From Lycium barbarum (Eukaryota > Streptophyta > Magnoliopsida > Solanales > Solanaceae): a DNA stretch of 64,000 nt. This document shows, in pieces, positions 12,235 to 23,050 of the stretch. The notes beneath the pieces were generated by a model that saw nothing but the letters and a program-made list of their open reading frames with translations, did no database searches and was not told the DNA's origin. Location: the NCBI RefSeq assembly GCF_019175385.1, contig NC_083340.1:20472336-20536335 (forward strand). The letters run 5' to 3'. The number at the start of each line of letters is the position of its first letter. The stretch's first letter is position 1. The position numbers and the translations under genes are program-made.

Positions 12235-15200
12235 TTATATATCAATATCAAAAGGATGGACATTTGGATCAAAAACACGGTTGTGGCAGGTTTTGTCACA
12301 AGGGTAAGGACAATCAATCCGCTGGAACGGATTTTTGTCAAAAAACCAATCTCCGAGTGCTTTGGCTATTGTCTGCAGAAGAGAAATGTTTAGCACAGTT
12401 AGAGGCGGATCCAGAATTTGAAACTTATAGGTTCCCAACAATCTCAAACTAATAATAATAATAACCAATTTTTTTGAGAAATTATATTACAATATAAGAA
12501 GAAAACAAAAAGAAGAAAAATGATGCAAAAGAATGAAGGAGAAATTGTATTACAGAGAACTCATTTTAGTTTGACTTACTATGGGGTTTTTAGAAGGAAA
12601 AAGTATAAACAAGTATATTATATAAAATGTAAACGAAGGGAATCGATCCCTGGTCAATGGGGTAACCAAGATTGCGCTGCTTACTTTCTCACCGGGGAAC
12701 CAACATCAAGTTTTTGTACTGATTCCCAGCTCAAAATTTTTATATTTTCACCTGCTTTTACAGTGTAAATATAAGATCCGAGCAAAGGTTATGGGTTCCC
12801 GGGAAACCGCCACATAGTACTGTGGACCCGCCCCTGAGCACAGCCAGTGGTTCTCCACACTATGAATGGTTTACGACAACAAGACGTAAAAACTAAGCAC
12901 TCATGCATGTCAATAACAGGGTGAACAAGTTAGAGTTTGAGTTAATTTCTTACCTTGTTAGCCAACTTAGGCGAATCAGCCCTGAACCATGTTTCTTGAA
13001 CTTCAGTTTGACAGTGCGCATAGCAGGAGTTGATAAAATACCCTCTTGATGAAGAAGGGCCAAGTGCATTTAATGCTCTCAGAAACCCCAGTCTGTAACC
13101 TGACGAATGAATCAAACTGTCAGGTATCCTGAACAAATGAAGAGAAAAAAGTTACGGTGATATGTAACTTTTCTAGCATTCTGCAGCTCTTGAGGTGTTG
13201 TTTATATTTAGAATGAAAGCTTTGACAGCATATTTTATCACCTACGATGCAGATTCAACAGAGGTTTTGAGGGATTAGAATCATTGACCTTGCATGGTTT
13301 GAAGCTGCCTGGAAGAGCATTTCAGTATGTCACGTTTGCAGTTGAGCCAGACCCCATGGGGATCAGCAACACCAGGAGCCAAAATATTCTTTATCTGAAT
13401 TTAAATAATATCAAGTCAGAATGATCAAGTAATTCCACTCTGTTTTAGATATTAATGGCGGTATCCATGTCATATGAAGTTATTGGATAAACAAGTGAAC
13501 TTTCTTTGTGCTCACGATAAATAAAGATTACAACGATCATTCATGCTATGTGTCAACAATGACATATCCTGTCCAACATTTGTGTCCCCGAATGCATGAA
13601 ATCACTTGGAGAAAATGAAAAGCAGATTTCCAAAAGTGTGCTGCCTACTTAAAATCAAATCTCCCTTTAACAGTTTTAGGTGAGGTATTGTATCAGTTTA
13701 CAGAGACATCACAACAACTCAGAAAGCCAAAAATAACTGAGGATTGAAATAGAGCAGTGAAAAGAAGTTCTAGAAAAGAAGATAGCATAAATCAACAGGA
13801 CTTGGAGTTTCCAGAAATGTTCTTTACCTGCCAGGAATCATAAGCCGCATTAACTAGGAAAAGCGGCGTCCGCACGTGTTGAGCAACATTTTGTGGGAAA
13901 AAACACTGCAAGATTTATTGGATTATTGGCATAAGATGCACTAAAGTTAAAGGCACAAAAAATATTACGAAAGCGACCACTCTTACCAAATGCGGTTTCA
14001 ATCTTGAGGTACACACAGGCGGCAGATTTTTGGCAGAACCCTGAAGCCAATATAAGGCAAAATGAACATGAAAATTTATCCAAAGTTTCTCCATTGACTT
14101 TACTATTTCTTCTTTTTCTAGGCACAAGTAACATTAGAAAATTGAAGTTCATAGAAAAGGAGATAATATGTTACAGATTCCCAACATTTTTATTCTCCAA
14201 AGAGAAAAAGAAAGATGACATAACAATCTACAGAATGTTAAAGAAGCATACATGTAAGGTAACAACATCTCTGAAGAACTCTTCAATATGAGGCGCACCA
14301 GAAATATCCTTCCTGCAATAAAGCAGAGAATTATACTAGCAGCAGAAGGAAAGTAAAATTCTTGAAAGCTTTTAGAACACCAAGGTCACTAATGAACTAC
14401 TATAAGAATGCTTACGCATTGATAAAATAACCAGCATCCGAAAAGCACTTTACTTTAGCACCCATTGGTAGGAGTGCTTTGAAGCTGTCACAATGTAAAA
14501 TTGAAGTCAATCCGCCAGCTGAACATCCAGACAGAATAGCCTACCATTAGAACTTGATTCGTAAGCCAGTCAACACTAGAGTATTATGAGCGTCTTAAGC
14601 ATCTGAGAAAGAAAGTAAAGGGAAAAAAGGCTCTACATTTTCAGCATTCTTCAATCCTTTTGCCAACAAATCCTCCATAACGGCAAGAAAAATTCTTGCC
14701 CCTCTGAAGTGAAGATTAGTAATCTGATGATATGAATAAGGATGTTCATCAGAATCATGAAAATAAATCAAGTGGAGGATCTTAATCTCCACGATATTAT
14801 TATGAGATCATGAGAGAGTCATAGTATTAACTTAAAATTACCGGATTGACTGCTTGAACATCACCAGTGAAGGATGATCCGTCACAATATCTAACCTTTA
14901 CTCTGTTCCAATTATAGAAGTCTACAATTTAAATCAGATGTAACATTGTTATTAAGACAGGAAAAATGTAATTAATGAGAGCCATCAATACAAAAAGGTG
15001 TGAAAGCTCTACCTGGATTAAACTGACGCTTGTTGCTGAGAATCCCCGAGAAAGGGAGTTTTTTTACCATCTGCTTAGATGATCCCACACGAGTATTCTT
15101 ACGCGAAAGGCAAGTGGTGACATTATTGCACCAACCTCCTCCCTGAACATAAAAATATTTAACATTCAATTTAGATAAAAATACATCTTGTCCGTCAAAC

Positions 15201-16160
15201 ATTCAGTGGATATATTTTAAAATATATCTCCGGAAAAGAATCCTCAAATATTCGTCATAGTTGTACCCTAAGCAACATGGCTGGTGAATTACACTTTCTT
15301 TTCATATTTGGAGATAGATTTAATATTATCGTTTGGCGAATGATTAGTTGATGAAGATTGTGACTTGTTTTGGTGATATTGGTTGGTTATGTTGATTTTT
15401 GAGACATGAAACTTTTGGATAGTCCTAAAAATAGGGGAAACTCTGTACGATTTTCTGTAAAATACGGGTAAGGCTTACTTAGGGGCACTTGTTCCTAAGC
15501 CTCATAATCAGAACATAAATGTTCCTATAGATTATTCCGTGCATCATTTGCTCCTATTATTTTTGTAAATCACCAGGGCAAAAACTCTACTTAGTTGCCA
15601 GAATATTGGAAGAAAAATCCAAATAATTCTATTTGGATCGACATATGATCCAAAAACAACAACAACATACTCAGTGTGATCCCACAAGTGGGGTCTGGGG
15701 GGCAGAGCGTACGCATACCTTACCCCTACTTTTGTAAGGTAGAGAGGCTGTTTCCAATAGACCCTCGGCTCAAAATAAAAGTATCCAGAAATATGATCCA
15801 ACAAGCCTAATTATCTAACTTATAAAGTCTAAGTCATATAAATTGTGTAAAGTGAAACAAACCTCCATTTGGATTAACCAACTGTTAACCCCTGTACCAA
15901 ATCCTTTATCATGATGATATGCTGCTGGACTCCCATCTAAACATACTGCAAACAAATAAATAACATCAAAATTAACACATTTTGCACAATCATAATCTTA
16001 GTTTAAAACCAAAAGGAAAAATAAAATAAAAAATTTTACCTGCACCTTTTGCCACCCCACTTAGAAGGTAAGTAATATCTACAAAGAGCCCTTCAGTTTT
16101 AAAAATAATCGACAAAGTAAGTAATGAATATATCCATTGTTGCATAGTCCCATTTACCAT
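12235..16160 (-). CDS. Pectin acetylesterase (CE13 / Notum-like), complete gene
   Basis: Removes acetyl esters from cell-wall pectin after secretion. Coding exons (minus strand, transcript order): 16160-16040, 15945-15863, 15142-15013, 14921-14842, 14723-14637, 14540-14416, 14312-14252, 14040-13987, 13905-13828, 13394-13289, 13099-12954, 12372-12235. All introns are GT-AG; the exons join in phase without an internal stop into 402 codons, the usual size for plant members. Residues 1-23 form a signal peptide ([14 protein letters not shown]). Family signatures: [27 protein letters not shown] (69-79), GCSAGG with nucleophile Ser174, AAYDSW with Asp270 and SCYAHCQTE with His337, the Ser-Asp-His triad of the family; many paired cysteines follow. 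The start is the first ATG after a TTTGCAG acceptor. Introns carry a SINE and a hAT MITE. Which of the several plant PAE paralogues it is cannot be told. Confidence 0.95.
12400..12836. mobile_element. hAT MITE in the last intron of the pectin acetylesterase
   Basis: A 437-bp element with ends TAGAGGCGGATCCA and TGGACCCGCCCCTG (imperfect inverted repeats) and a 7-of-8 target duplication AGCACAGT/AGCACAGC (12392-12399 and 12837-12844). It sits in intron 12 (12953-12373) only about 26 bp from the acceptor of the last exon, leaving the pyrimidine tract TTTCTCTTCTGCAG intact. Frames inside it have no recognisable product. Confidence 0.8.
15646..15790 (-). mobile_element. Solanaceae-type SINE (minus) in intron 3 of the pectin acetylesterase
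   Basis: On the minus strand it reads GCCGAGGGTCTATTGGAAAC near the 5' side, then GTAAGGTATGCGTACGC, then CCCCACTTGTGGGATCACACTG, and ends in a (TTG)n tail. This is the well-known 3' part of Solanaceae SINEs. The tRNA-like head with Pol III boxes is not evident, so the copy is probably 5'-truncated. Confidence 0.8.
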
Positions 16161-16161
16161 T

Positions 16162-16417
16162 CTGCAAATCATTTTATTTAAAACAAAAATATGTTATCAA
16201 CGAGTATTTTAAAAGTATTAACACATCCCAATTAGAGAAAGATTACATTTTTATACCCAAAAAAAAAAAAATATGTGTTTTCCTATATTTAGCATAAAAA
16301 TTATACTTTAATAAGATTTCACATATTCTGCAAAAACCCATGATAAAGAAAGTGACATCAATGCTAATAAACCCTTTTATTAGAAAAAATAAATTTCAAG
16401 ATTTGGAAATAATGTAC
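16162..16417 (-). other. Predicted 5'-UTR intron of the pectin acetylesterase
   Basis: A donor CAG|GTACAT at 16418/16417 and an acceptor TTTGCAG|A at 16162/16161 bracket this stretch, and the acceptor is two bases from the start codon's exon. Reading the upstream frame through the junction hits a stop directly before the ATG, so the upstream exon (about 16618-16418) is taken as untranslated leader. It contains a short upstream frame of 14 codons starting at 16560. Confidence 0.6.
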
Positions 16418-16645
16418 CTGAAAATGGCAATGAAGAGATTGAGATAATCTCAAAATGGAATTTATTTGGACTGTAATTATACACTGAACTTGGGTTCAGT
16501 GCTTTTAGTTTGGAGCTATAATAAGCTCCAACAACAAATGTAGGTGTAAAATAAAAGCATATATAAATGATTAAACAAAGAAGAATCCAAGAAAATATAT
16601 ATGATACAATATGCTTAAACAGCTTTTTGTTTAACAAGGGCATGC

Positions 16646-16653
16646 TTTATATA
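16646..16653 (-). promoter_or_regulatory. TATA box of the pectin acetylesterase
   Basis: The minus strand reads CTATATAAAGC here, a strong plant TATA box. Transcription would start near 16615-16622, giving a leader exon that ends at the 16418 donor. The ATG at 16643 would lie upstream of that start site and so is not used. Confidence 0.6.
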
Positions 16654-16911
16654 GAAGTGATTTTGGGGAACCCAAGAAATAAAGAACCAACCGACACTTA
16701 TTCGCATAGAAATTTAAAAAGTGATTTTTAATATTTTTTTCATTCCTTTTTTTTTTTTTATAGCTATTTACTGTATTTTATTTTATTTTTGTTTGGTTGG
16801 TGGGTGGGTGGTTGTTTTCTATTGGTTGCTGCGATAACAGACATGCTTGTTGAGTTATCGTTAAGATTTGTTATGACCCGACCCGAATGAGAGATATGAG
16901 TAATGAATCTT

Positions 16912-17097
16912 GAGCCCGTTTGGCTTAATTTAAAAAAAATGACTTATAAGCTGGTTTGACCAAAAAACAGCTTATTAGTCAAAAAAAATAAGTTGGGTGA
17001 TTCTTTAGCTTATAAATTGATTTGTCAAACACCTAAAAAAAATCAAAAAACAGCTTATAAGCGAGTTTGACCACTTATAAGCCAATCCAAACGGCTC
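16912..17097. mobile_element. MITE with GAGCC(C)GTTTGG ends upstream of the pectin acetylesterase
   Basis: A 186-bp element with inverted ends GAGCCCGTTTGG and CCAAACGGCTC, rich in TTATAAGC/GCTTATAA repeats on both strands, flanked by CTT on each side (16909-16911 and 17098-17100). It lies about 260 bp upstream of the TATA box and could influence the promoter, though nothing here shows that. Confidence 0.65.
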
Positions 17098-17483
17098 CTT
17101 ATCGTATTACGGGCTCCACATTGAATTAATCCGAATGACAGTTGAAGAGAGAGAGGTCAGTGTTCTTGCTTTGTTTTTCCTTTCTTTAATTTTATGTGCG
17201 TAATTAGATAGGTATATTTCTAGGGCAATTTTGTTTTCATTCGAGCAATTTTGTCTAAAAATAGCTAACGATGAAATAGCTATTCCTATATGAAATTATT
17301 ATGCGTAGAACCGTATAAACTATAAACCCCCCATTAATTATGTGTAACTGAAAATTCGAAAATAGTTGAAAATGTTGACTTTCATTTCTATGGTAGGGTG
17401 TTAAATCTTTTGTCGTGCTGCACCTATTCTCTTGTCTATAAGACCCTTGATCCCCATGAATATCACATGTGAGTTTTAGAAAT

Positions 17484-19119
17484 GAGAAAAAGGCCAAACA
17501 AGCCCCCACGTTTGATTGAAATTCCAACTACACACTATATCTTTACAGAGGGTTCTATTACCCTAGACTAATTTAAAATGAAATATATTGCTCCATAAAT
17601 AATGAGGTCGCATGAGGTGGTAAAGAAAGTGTATTTCAATGTTTTTGAGAGAGTGAGGGGCAAAAATAGAATATTAAAATTTTATTTTATAAGTATTTAT
17701 TTATTTATTTAATATTAATTTTTTGATTTTTTAAAGTCTTTCTCTTTCTTTTTCATTTTCTTTCTCTTCTTTTTTCTTCCCTTCAACACTTCACCGGATT
17801 CATGTTGTCAGAAAATACCATCGACTCACACCTTACTATTCAGCCACCTCTAAGAATCCCCACGTCAACTGAATATGAATCCAGAAAATTAAAAAATACT
17901 CATTAACCATGAAAAAATTTAAATAGATTAACATAAAACTAATCCTTAATTTATCTCATGTATCTGTACAAATCTACAAGTCATGCCTTCTGGCCCAAAA
18001 TTAAGATAACTTAGAAGCAATACCCACTTTACATTTTCATCTAATTTCTCAAAACTTAAGATAATACAAACGCAAAATCAAACCCCATGTTGTCTAATGC
18101 CCAAAGTCATCCTTTGGTGGGAGTTTTATTGCCCCTTTTGAGCACCAAATTGCTGTGAAGTCACAACCAAAATTTTTTTCTTTACAGGGCATTCTCCACC
18201 CTAAAACACTGACTGTTTCCACTATTAGTGCCACCCCTTAGAACCTCCATAGCACCACCATAGTTCCGCCTTAGTACCATCGACCTTCATCTTCTTCAAC
18301 CGGCTCGACCCAAAACAGAGTCGTCGGTGGCAGCACACCACCACCATCTCAGCCGAACCGACCATTGAACCACCATAAATCTTTGGTAGAAGAAGGAAAT
18401 ATGAGGAAGATAAATAAAAAGAACAAATTAAAAAAAGTAAAGTAATATCCCTGAAACCTACGCTCTTCCTCCAAGGTGGAGCCACCATCCAATTTGCCGC
18501 CATTCCCCTCAATAGCTGCGTACCGGAGGACGTCGTTGATTACATCGTCACTGGTTCATGGGGTTACAAAGCTTACAAAGAAGCAGGTAAATACTGCAAA
18601 CCCAATGTCATATGGATTGGCAATCGGAAAAATACAAAAATATCCCGGGTTTTGATTCGTTGGAACAAAACCCGGATTTTGATTCGTTGGAACAAAACCC
18701 AAATGCCAAGGATTTGTATATAAGCGCGAATGAAACCATTCACGAGGTTGAATTCAAGGATTACCCAAAAACCATTTTTGTTGCTGACATGTCCTCCAAT
18801 TTTTGTTCAAAGTCATGTTTATTTACGCTGGTGCACAAAAAATGTTGGTCCATCTGGAGTCACAGTCGTGATAAGAGAAAAATTAGATAAGTAATTAAAA
18901 AAAAGGAAAGGATAAGAAAAAATTGGAAAAAAAATTAATTGAATTTTACACGTGTCAAGTGCATGTGCTTCACCAATTAACACATATATTGGTGTGGCTT
19001 TTTAAGGGTGAATATATTCCACTTTTAAAATGCTCAGGGGGTAATAGGACCTCCGCAAAGATATAGTGTGTAGTTGAGATTTCGGTCAAATGTTAGGGCT
19101 TATTTGGTCATTTTCTCTC
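17484..19119. mobile_element. TIR transposon carrying a captured host-gene fragment
   Basis: The 1636-bp element is bounded by a perfect 8-bp duplication TTAGAAAT (17476-17483 and 19120-19127). Its terminal inverted repeats are long: GAGAAAAAGGCCAAACAAGCC at the left against GAGAGAAAATGACCAAATAAGCC on the complement of the right, both continuing through AACTACACACTATATCTTT. The interior carries a phosphoserine aminotransferase piece (18460-18890) and another GC-rich patch (about 18230-18400) of unknown origin, but no transposase. The superfamily is not settled: long TIRs suggest Mutator (Pack-MULE style), an 8-bp duplication suggests hAT. Confidence 0.75.
18460..18890 (+). pseudogene. PSAT: Phosphoserine aminotransferase fragment captured by a transposon
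   Basis: Reading plus-strand frames gives [18 protein letters not shown], then [29 protein letters not shown], a one-base shift near 18615, [42 protein letters not shown] and, in a third frame, IYAGAQK followed by [15 protein letters not shown]. These are consecutive blocks of plant phosphoserine aminotransferase, the PLP enzyme of the phosphorylated serine pathway; the Lys of AGAQK is the expected PLP lysine. Both ends of the enzyme are absent, there are at least two frameshifts, a block after SNFCSK is missing, and nine codons (FDSLEQNPD) are tandemly repeated. It cannot be a working enzyme. It carries no visible intron. Confidence 0.85.
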
Positions 19120-19246
19120 TTAGAAATCAAAGATACTTTTTCAAATAAATAATGAGTTAATCTTTTTTGGCATTTTCTTACTTGATTTTCTATATTTCAT
19201 TTTTAAGAGGAAAACTAAATATACATAGACACACATAATGTGTGTG

Positions 19247-19482
19247 CAGGGGCGGATCAACGTGGAGCCCAAGGGGTTATTCGAGCTCTCTTCGCCGATC
19301 GGATCAAATTTTTGTTTTATATGTATATATATTAAATGATGAACTCTTTAAACACATACTAAAATCTTAGCTTAGTGGTAAGAGGGTTTAATTTTTTATT
19401 GAGTACCCACGTTTGAGTCTTGCTGACAACAACTTTTTTGATATTTTGAATTCCCTCATCAAAAATTTTACCTCCGCCACAG
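19247..19482. mobile_element. hAT-type MITE (CAGGGGCGGA ends)
   Basis: Ends CAGGGGCGGATC and CCTCCGCCACAG match the other CAGNGGCGGA elements here. The flanks are TG repeats, so the 8-bp duplication cannot be fixed (TGTGTGTG against TGTGTATA). Confidence 0.65.
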
Positions 19483-19489
19483 TGTGTAT

Positions 19490-20030
19490 ATATTAAAATA
19501 TTGTGTGAATAACCAATTAAGCCGTATTATTGGACTTTAAGAAAATGAGATTGCACCTTTATCATGTCTAGTGCATACACAAGTTTTACTAGCTGTAATT
19601 TCAGTTGTACGTACCTGGTCCATTTGATACTATATCTGCCCCTCTCAAGAAAAAGGTAAACTCCTGTTTATTTTTACCATTTCCACCGCACTTTTTGTAT
19701 TTGTACCTTAAAGTTATCTGTTCTCTGATCATAGTATGTTATTTGTGCAATAATCTAGATAGCAGCTTTTGTCTCAGAATTTGCTTTTAGCATACTGTAA
19801 TATTTTAGACACTTCTTTCTGTTAGAGGCAGATGGAGTTATATATGCTTGTTTTGGGTTGTAAAGATGAAGGTCTAGAATAGATGCATTAACGTAAACTA
19901 CTCCAAATTGTAAGTAAGAAAAAAAAAATCTCTGTTTGGTAAGCAAAGGCAAATAATTTCAATCTAACAAGAAATAATTGCAAAACTTTGCAGCAATTCT
20001 TGGGGAGGAAAATATTTTGTAGACAAGAAA
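19490..20030. other. Intergenic DNA, no gene seen
   Basis: Nothing beyond AT-rich sequence and chance frames. Confidence 0.45.
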
Positions 20031-20232
20031 CACCTTATATCACTTCTAATTCTCTTTCACCAAGGATTAGCAATAATTTAAACATTTTCGTCCACAAAAA
20101 AGTACACCCTATATCACTTCTAATTCTCTTTCACCAACGATTAGCAATAATTTAAACATTTTCTTCCACAAAAGAATACACCCTATATCACTTCTAATTC
20201 TCTTTCACGACCGACTAGCAATAATTTCTATT
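20031..20232. repeat. Tandem repeat, 74-bp period, about 2.7 copies
   Basis: Units start CACCYTATATCACTTC at 20031, 20105 and 20179 and run through TCTCTTTCAC and TTAGCAATAATTTAAACATTTTC. The copies are nearly identical, so the array is recent. Confidence 0.85.
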
Positions 20233-20926
20233 GTTTTTCATTCAAATTAGTAAACCAAACATTTCCTCTTACTACTTCATAATTTCGACAGGTTCCTCTA
20301 AACCTCAAAAAGGAAATTGTTTTTTCTAAAAACCAAAATATTGCACGTACATGGCCAGAATAAAAATTCCTCACTGGACGCTTATATTAAATTAAAAAAT
20401 TGAATTTTATAGTTAAAAATTAAAGCAACATATATATATTATTAGAATTAAATGATAAATGAGTATATATAAAAGATAAATGTCTTGTATTCAATTGTTT
20501 TATATAAATGTTGGGAGTGGCAATACAAAAAACTTTGCTACCAGTACCAAAATTTCAAGAATGTATACAAAGTAATATAATTTATAAATAATATAATTTT
20601 CGACCATATATATTTAACTTGTCAACCTTCAACGAGGGTATTGCTCTGAATACTTTGTGTGCATACATTTTTAAAGAGAGAGGTGGGGTTTTTGCCCTTA
20701 TTGGTTGAGAAGAAAATATGTGGACATGACACGAGGATGGCGCCATGGCGGTGATTTAATTAATTAAGACAAAAGAAAGCATAATACATTTGAGAGTTAA
20801 AGCGGTCACCTCTCACTCACTTACGGGATACTTAAATCCACTTTTCGGCGCGTATATTTCACGATCAAATTTAACAAATGTTGTTTACTGTTAAAGAAAT
20901 ATTCTTTTCAATCTATACTATATTAT
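20233..20926. other. Intergenic DNA, no gene seen
   Basis: AT-rich sequence without a supportable feature. Confidence 0.45.
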
Positions 20927-21043
20927 ATGATGACGACGACCTTTTTAGCTTGAGCATACTTCTTTTGAAAAAAGAAAATCTCACCAGTAAAATGTGAGAT
21001 TTCAAATTTTTATTATAAAAATATCATAAATACTTATGTAGTA

Positions 21044-21323
21044 TTCCCTTCGTCTCAAATTATCTGTCGTCTTTTTGTTTTACACTCCCCTTAATAAATA
21101 TTAATTAGGAGAGATATTTGACTAACTTTACTCTAATTTATGTCTAAGTTACAATCTCTCACCATTAAAAGTTTACTCTATTTATGTGTTATCTCCATTA
21201 ATGACAAAATTCTACTAAAGATAAAATGGAGAAAAATAATTAATTGTGCTTGAACTCTTGAACCGATAAATAATTTGAGACAATTATTTAGTAACCACGA
21301 CAAATAATTTGAGTTGGAGAGAA
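21044..21323. mobile_element. Stowaway-type MITE
   Basis: Ends TTCCCTTCGTCTCAAATTAT and AATAATTTGAGTTGGAGAGAA are inverted repeats in a TA...TA context (21042-21043 and 21324-21325), as expected for Tc1/mariner Stowaway elements. A TTTACTC/TTAATTAG-rich core lies between. The two flanks are themselves a diverged duplication (20927-21008 and 21325-21400). Confidence 0.6.
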
Positions 21324-21405
21324 TATATGATGATGATTCTTTTAGTGAGCATACTCCTTAAAAAAAACAATCTTACCAGTGAAATGTGAGATCTAATTCT
21401 ATTAT

Positions 21406-21640
21406 GGGTGAAAATCATTTTCACCCTCCAACTTTGCTTTAAAAATCAAACTCCCCTCTCAACTTTGAATAATAGTCATTCTCCCCCCTTTATCCTTTGC
21501 AATGTCTATTTCGTCCTTGTTATTTTTAATCCACCATTTATATAATACAATTTTATATGATATGTAATTTTTTGTAACTTAGGTATTTATAAATTTATTT
21601 AAGTTCATTAACACATTAAGTGGAATAATACTTTTACGAA
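21406..21640. mobile_element. Truncated left part of a Mutator-type element (second copy at 39190)
   Basis: From GGGTGAAAATCATT at 21406 this matches the first ~240 bp of the complete element at 39190-40208, and even the genomic DNA before it (ACCAGTGAAATGTGAGATCTAATTCTATTAT) matches. It stops at 21640, where LTR sequence begins. Confidence 0.75.
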
Positions 21641-21646
21641 TAATCC

Positions 21647-23050
21647 ACCGTCACTGTGCACCGTCAACGTGTTCCTCCAGACTAAGATCTGCAGGCGCAA
21701 TTCGACGGGTCAAGTCGACGGATCGTCAACACCTCGACGGGACCGTCGACCAGACCGTTAACTTGTTTCTGCAATCAGAGATTCTCAGGTGTAAGTCGAC
21801 GAAGCAAGTCGAAGGATCGTCGACACGTCGACGGGTCGTCGACCCGCTCGTCGAACCACTTTTCTGGAACTTTCTAGTTCCAGCTATAAATAAACGAGTC
21901 TTGACCTAAATTTTCAAATCTCAGTCTCTCTCCAAGTCTTGAAGGTTCTAGAAAAATTCTCTCATCATATCCATCATATATCCAAGGGAAATCAAGGAGT
22001 AAACACCAAGAATTAGTAGAATCAAGTGCAAGAATACTCTCTAGGGTTTGTGGAAACCAAGAATCTGTTTGGTGTTGAAGTGGGGTTTTCTCCAAGTGAA
22101 GTATTTACATCCAAAGTCCATTCCTACATTATCAGAGGTAGGTTTTTTGTTCAACTCATGTTATTAAGAATATTGAGAGGTTAAAAGACTTAGATTATGG
22201 AAGGGAGGAGGATATGGAGTGCAAATATTGGAATAGTGATACTCTTGAATAATGACTTGACTTGAATAATAGTCCTTGACGAGTTATGAGTATAATCTTG
22301 TGGTGAATAATACGAATGATATCAAAGAAGTATTATATGAGAATAAATATGATGCTGTATTAGGTATGGTTATGGATGATTTTGAAGGTGGATTTAAGAA
22401 GTAAACAATGTTTAGCTGGAAGAATTTATTGATTATGTTATCATGGGTGTTCTTATTGATGTTCAGGGTTACCTTATTTTATGGAGGAAGTTGTCGAAAC
22501 GAAGCAAATGTCGCCAAATTTTCATTAACTCTTAGTTGCTTTAACTTAAGCTTAAGTATGTTTCCGATTGTCTAATCTTAGTACAAATTCTCTTGAAGGT
22601 AGCATCGCGAGCTTGAAAGGAAAGCAAGTAGGCAATAGAGTTAACAAACATATAAAGGTATGTAAGGCTAGCCCTTCCTTCAAAGGCATGATTCTTATGT
22701 ATTGTGATTTTCTTCCGGTAATTCCCATGACCTTCTTACATTCCCAAAAGATGAAAGCTAAAGAATATTAAAAGTTCCTACAAGACAGAGATAAGATATG
22801 TTCCATGATAATGATACAATGCTATTATGATGTTAATGATCTTTACACGATTCCTTGATGTTATTCATTGTTGATAGCCTCACCTTATAGTGCTAGTTCC
22901 TTCAAGGTGAGACATGACGATCATGATGTTCCATAATGTAATCGGAGGTTACCGACCTTACGTCACTCCGATAGAGTTATAGCTTTTACTTGAGCTCTCA
23001 TGCATGCTTTATGTAATGTATATGATGATAAGTACACCGTGCCTACATGG
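21647..23050 (+). mobile_element. 5' LTR of the outer gypsy element, first part (start deleted)
   Basis: Matches the 3' LTR from about 37027 up to the CATGG at 38376-38380. The first ~317 bp of the LTR, including the TG terminus, are missing. It carries a GTCGAC-rich U3 segment (21650-21850), a TATA box (CTATAAATAA, about 21884) and the downstream leader. The LTR is interrupted at 23050 by a nested insertion and resumes at 30574. Confidence 0.85.

Noticed and set aside
12172..12393. Plus-strand frames over 12172-12468
   Set aside because: They are antisense shadows of the last pectin acetylesterase exon ([12 protein letters not shown] on the minus strand).
16380..16643. 87-codon minus-strand frame with a strong membrane segment just upstream of the pectin acetylesterase
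   Set aside because: Its ATG lies between the TATA box and the expected start site, and splicing at the good GTACAT donor puts it out of frame with the enzyme. Read as leader exon plus intron.
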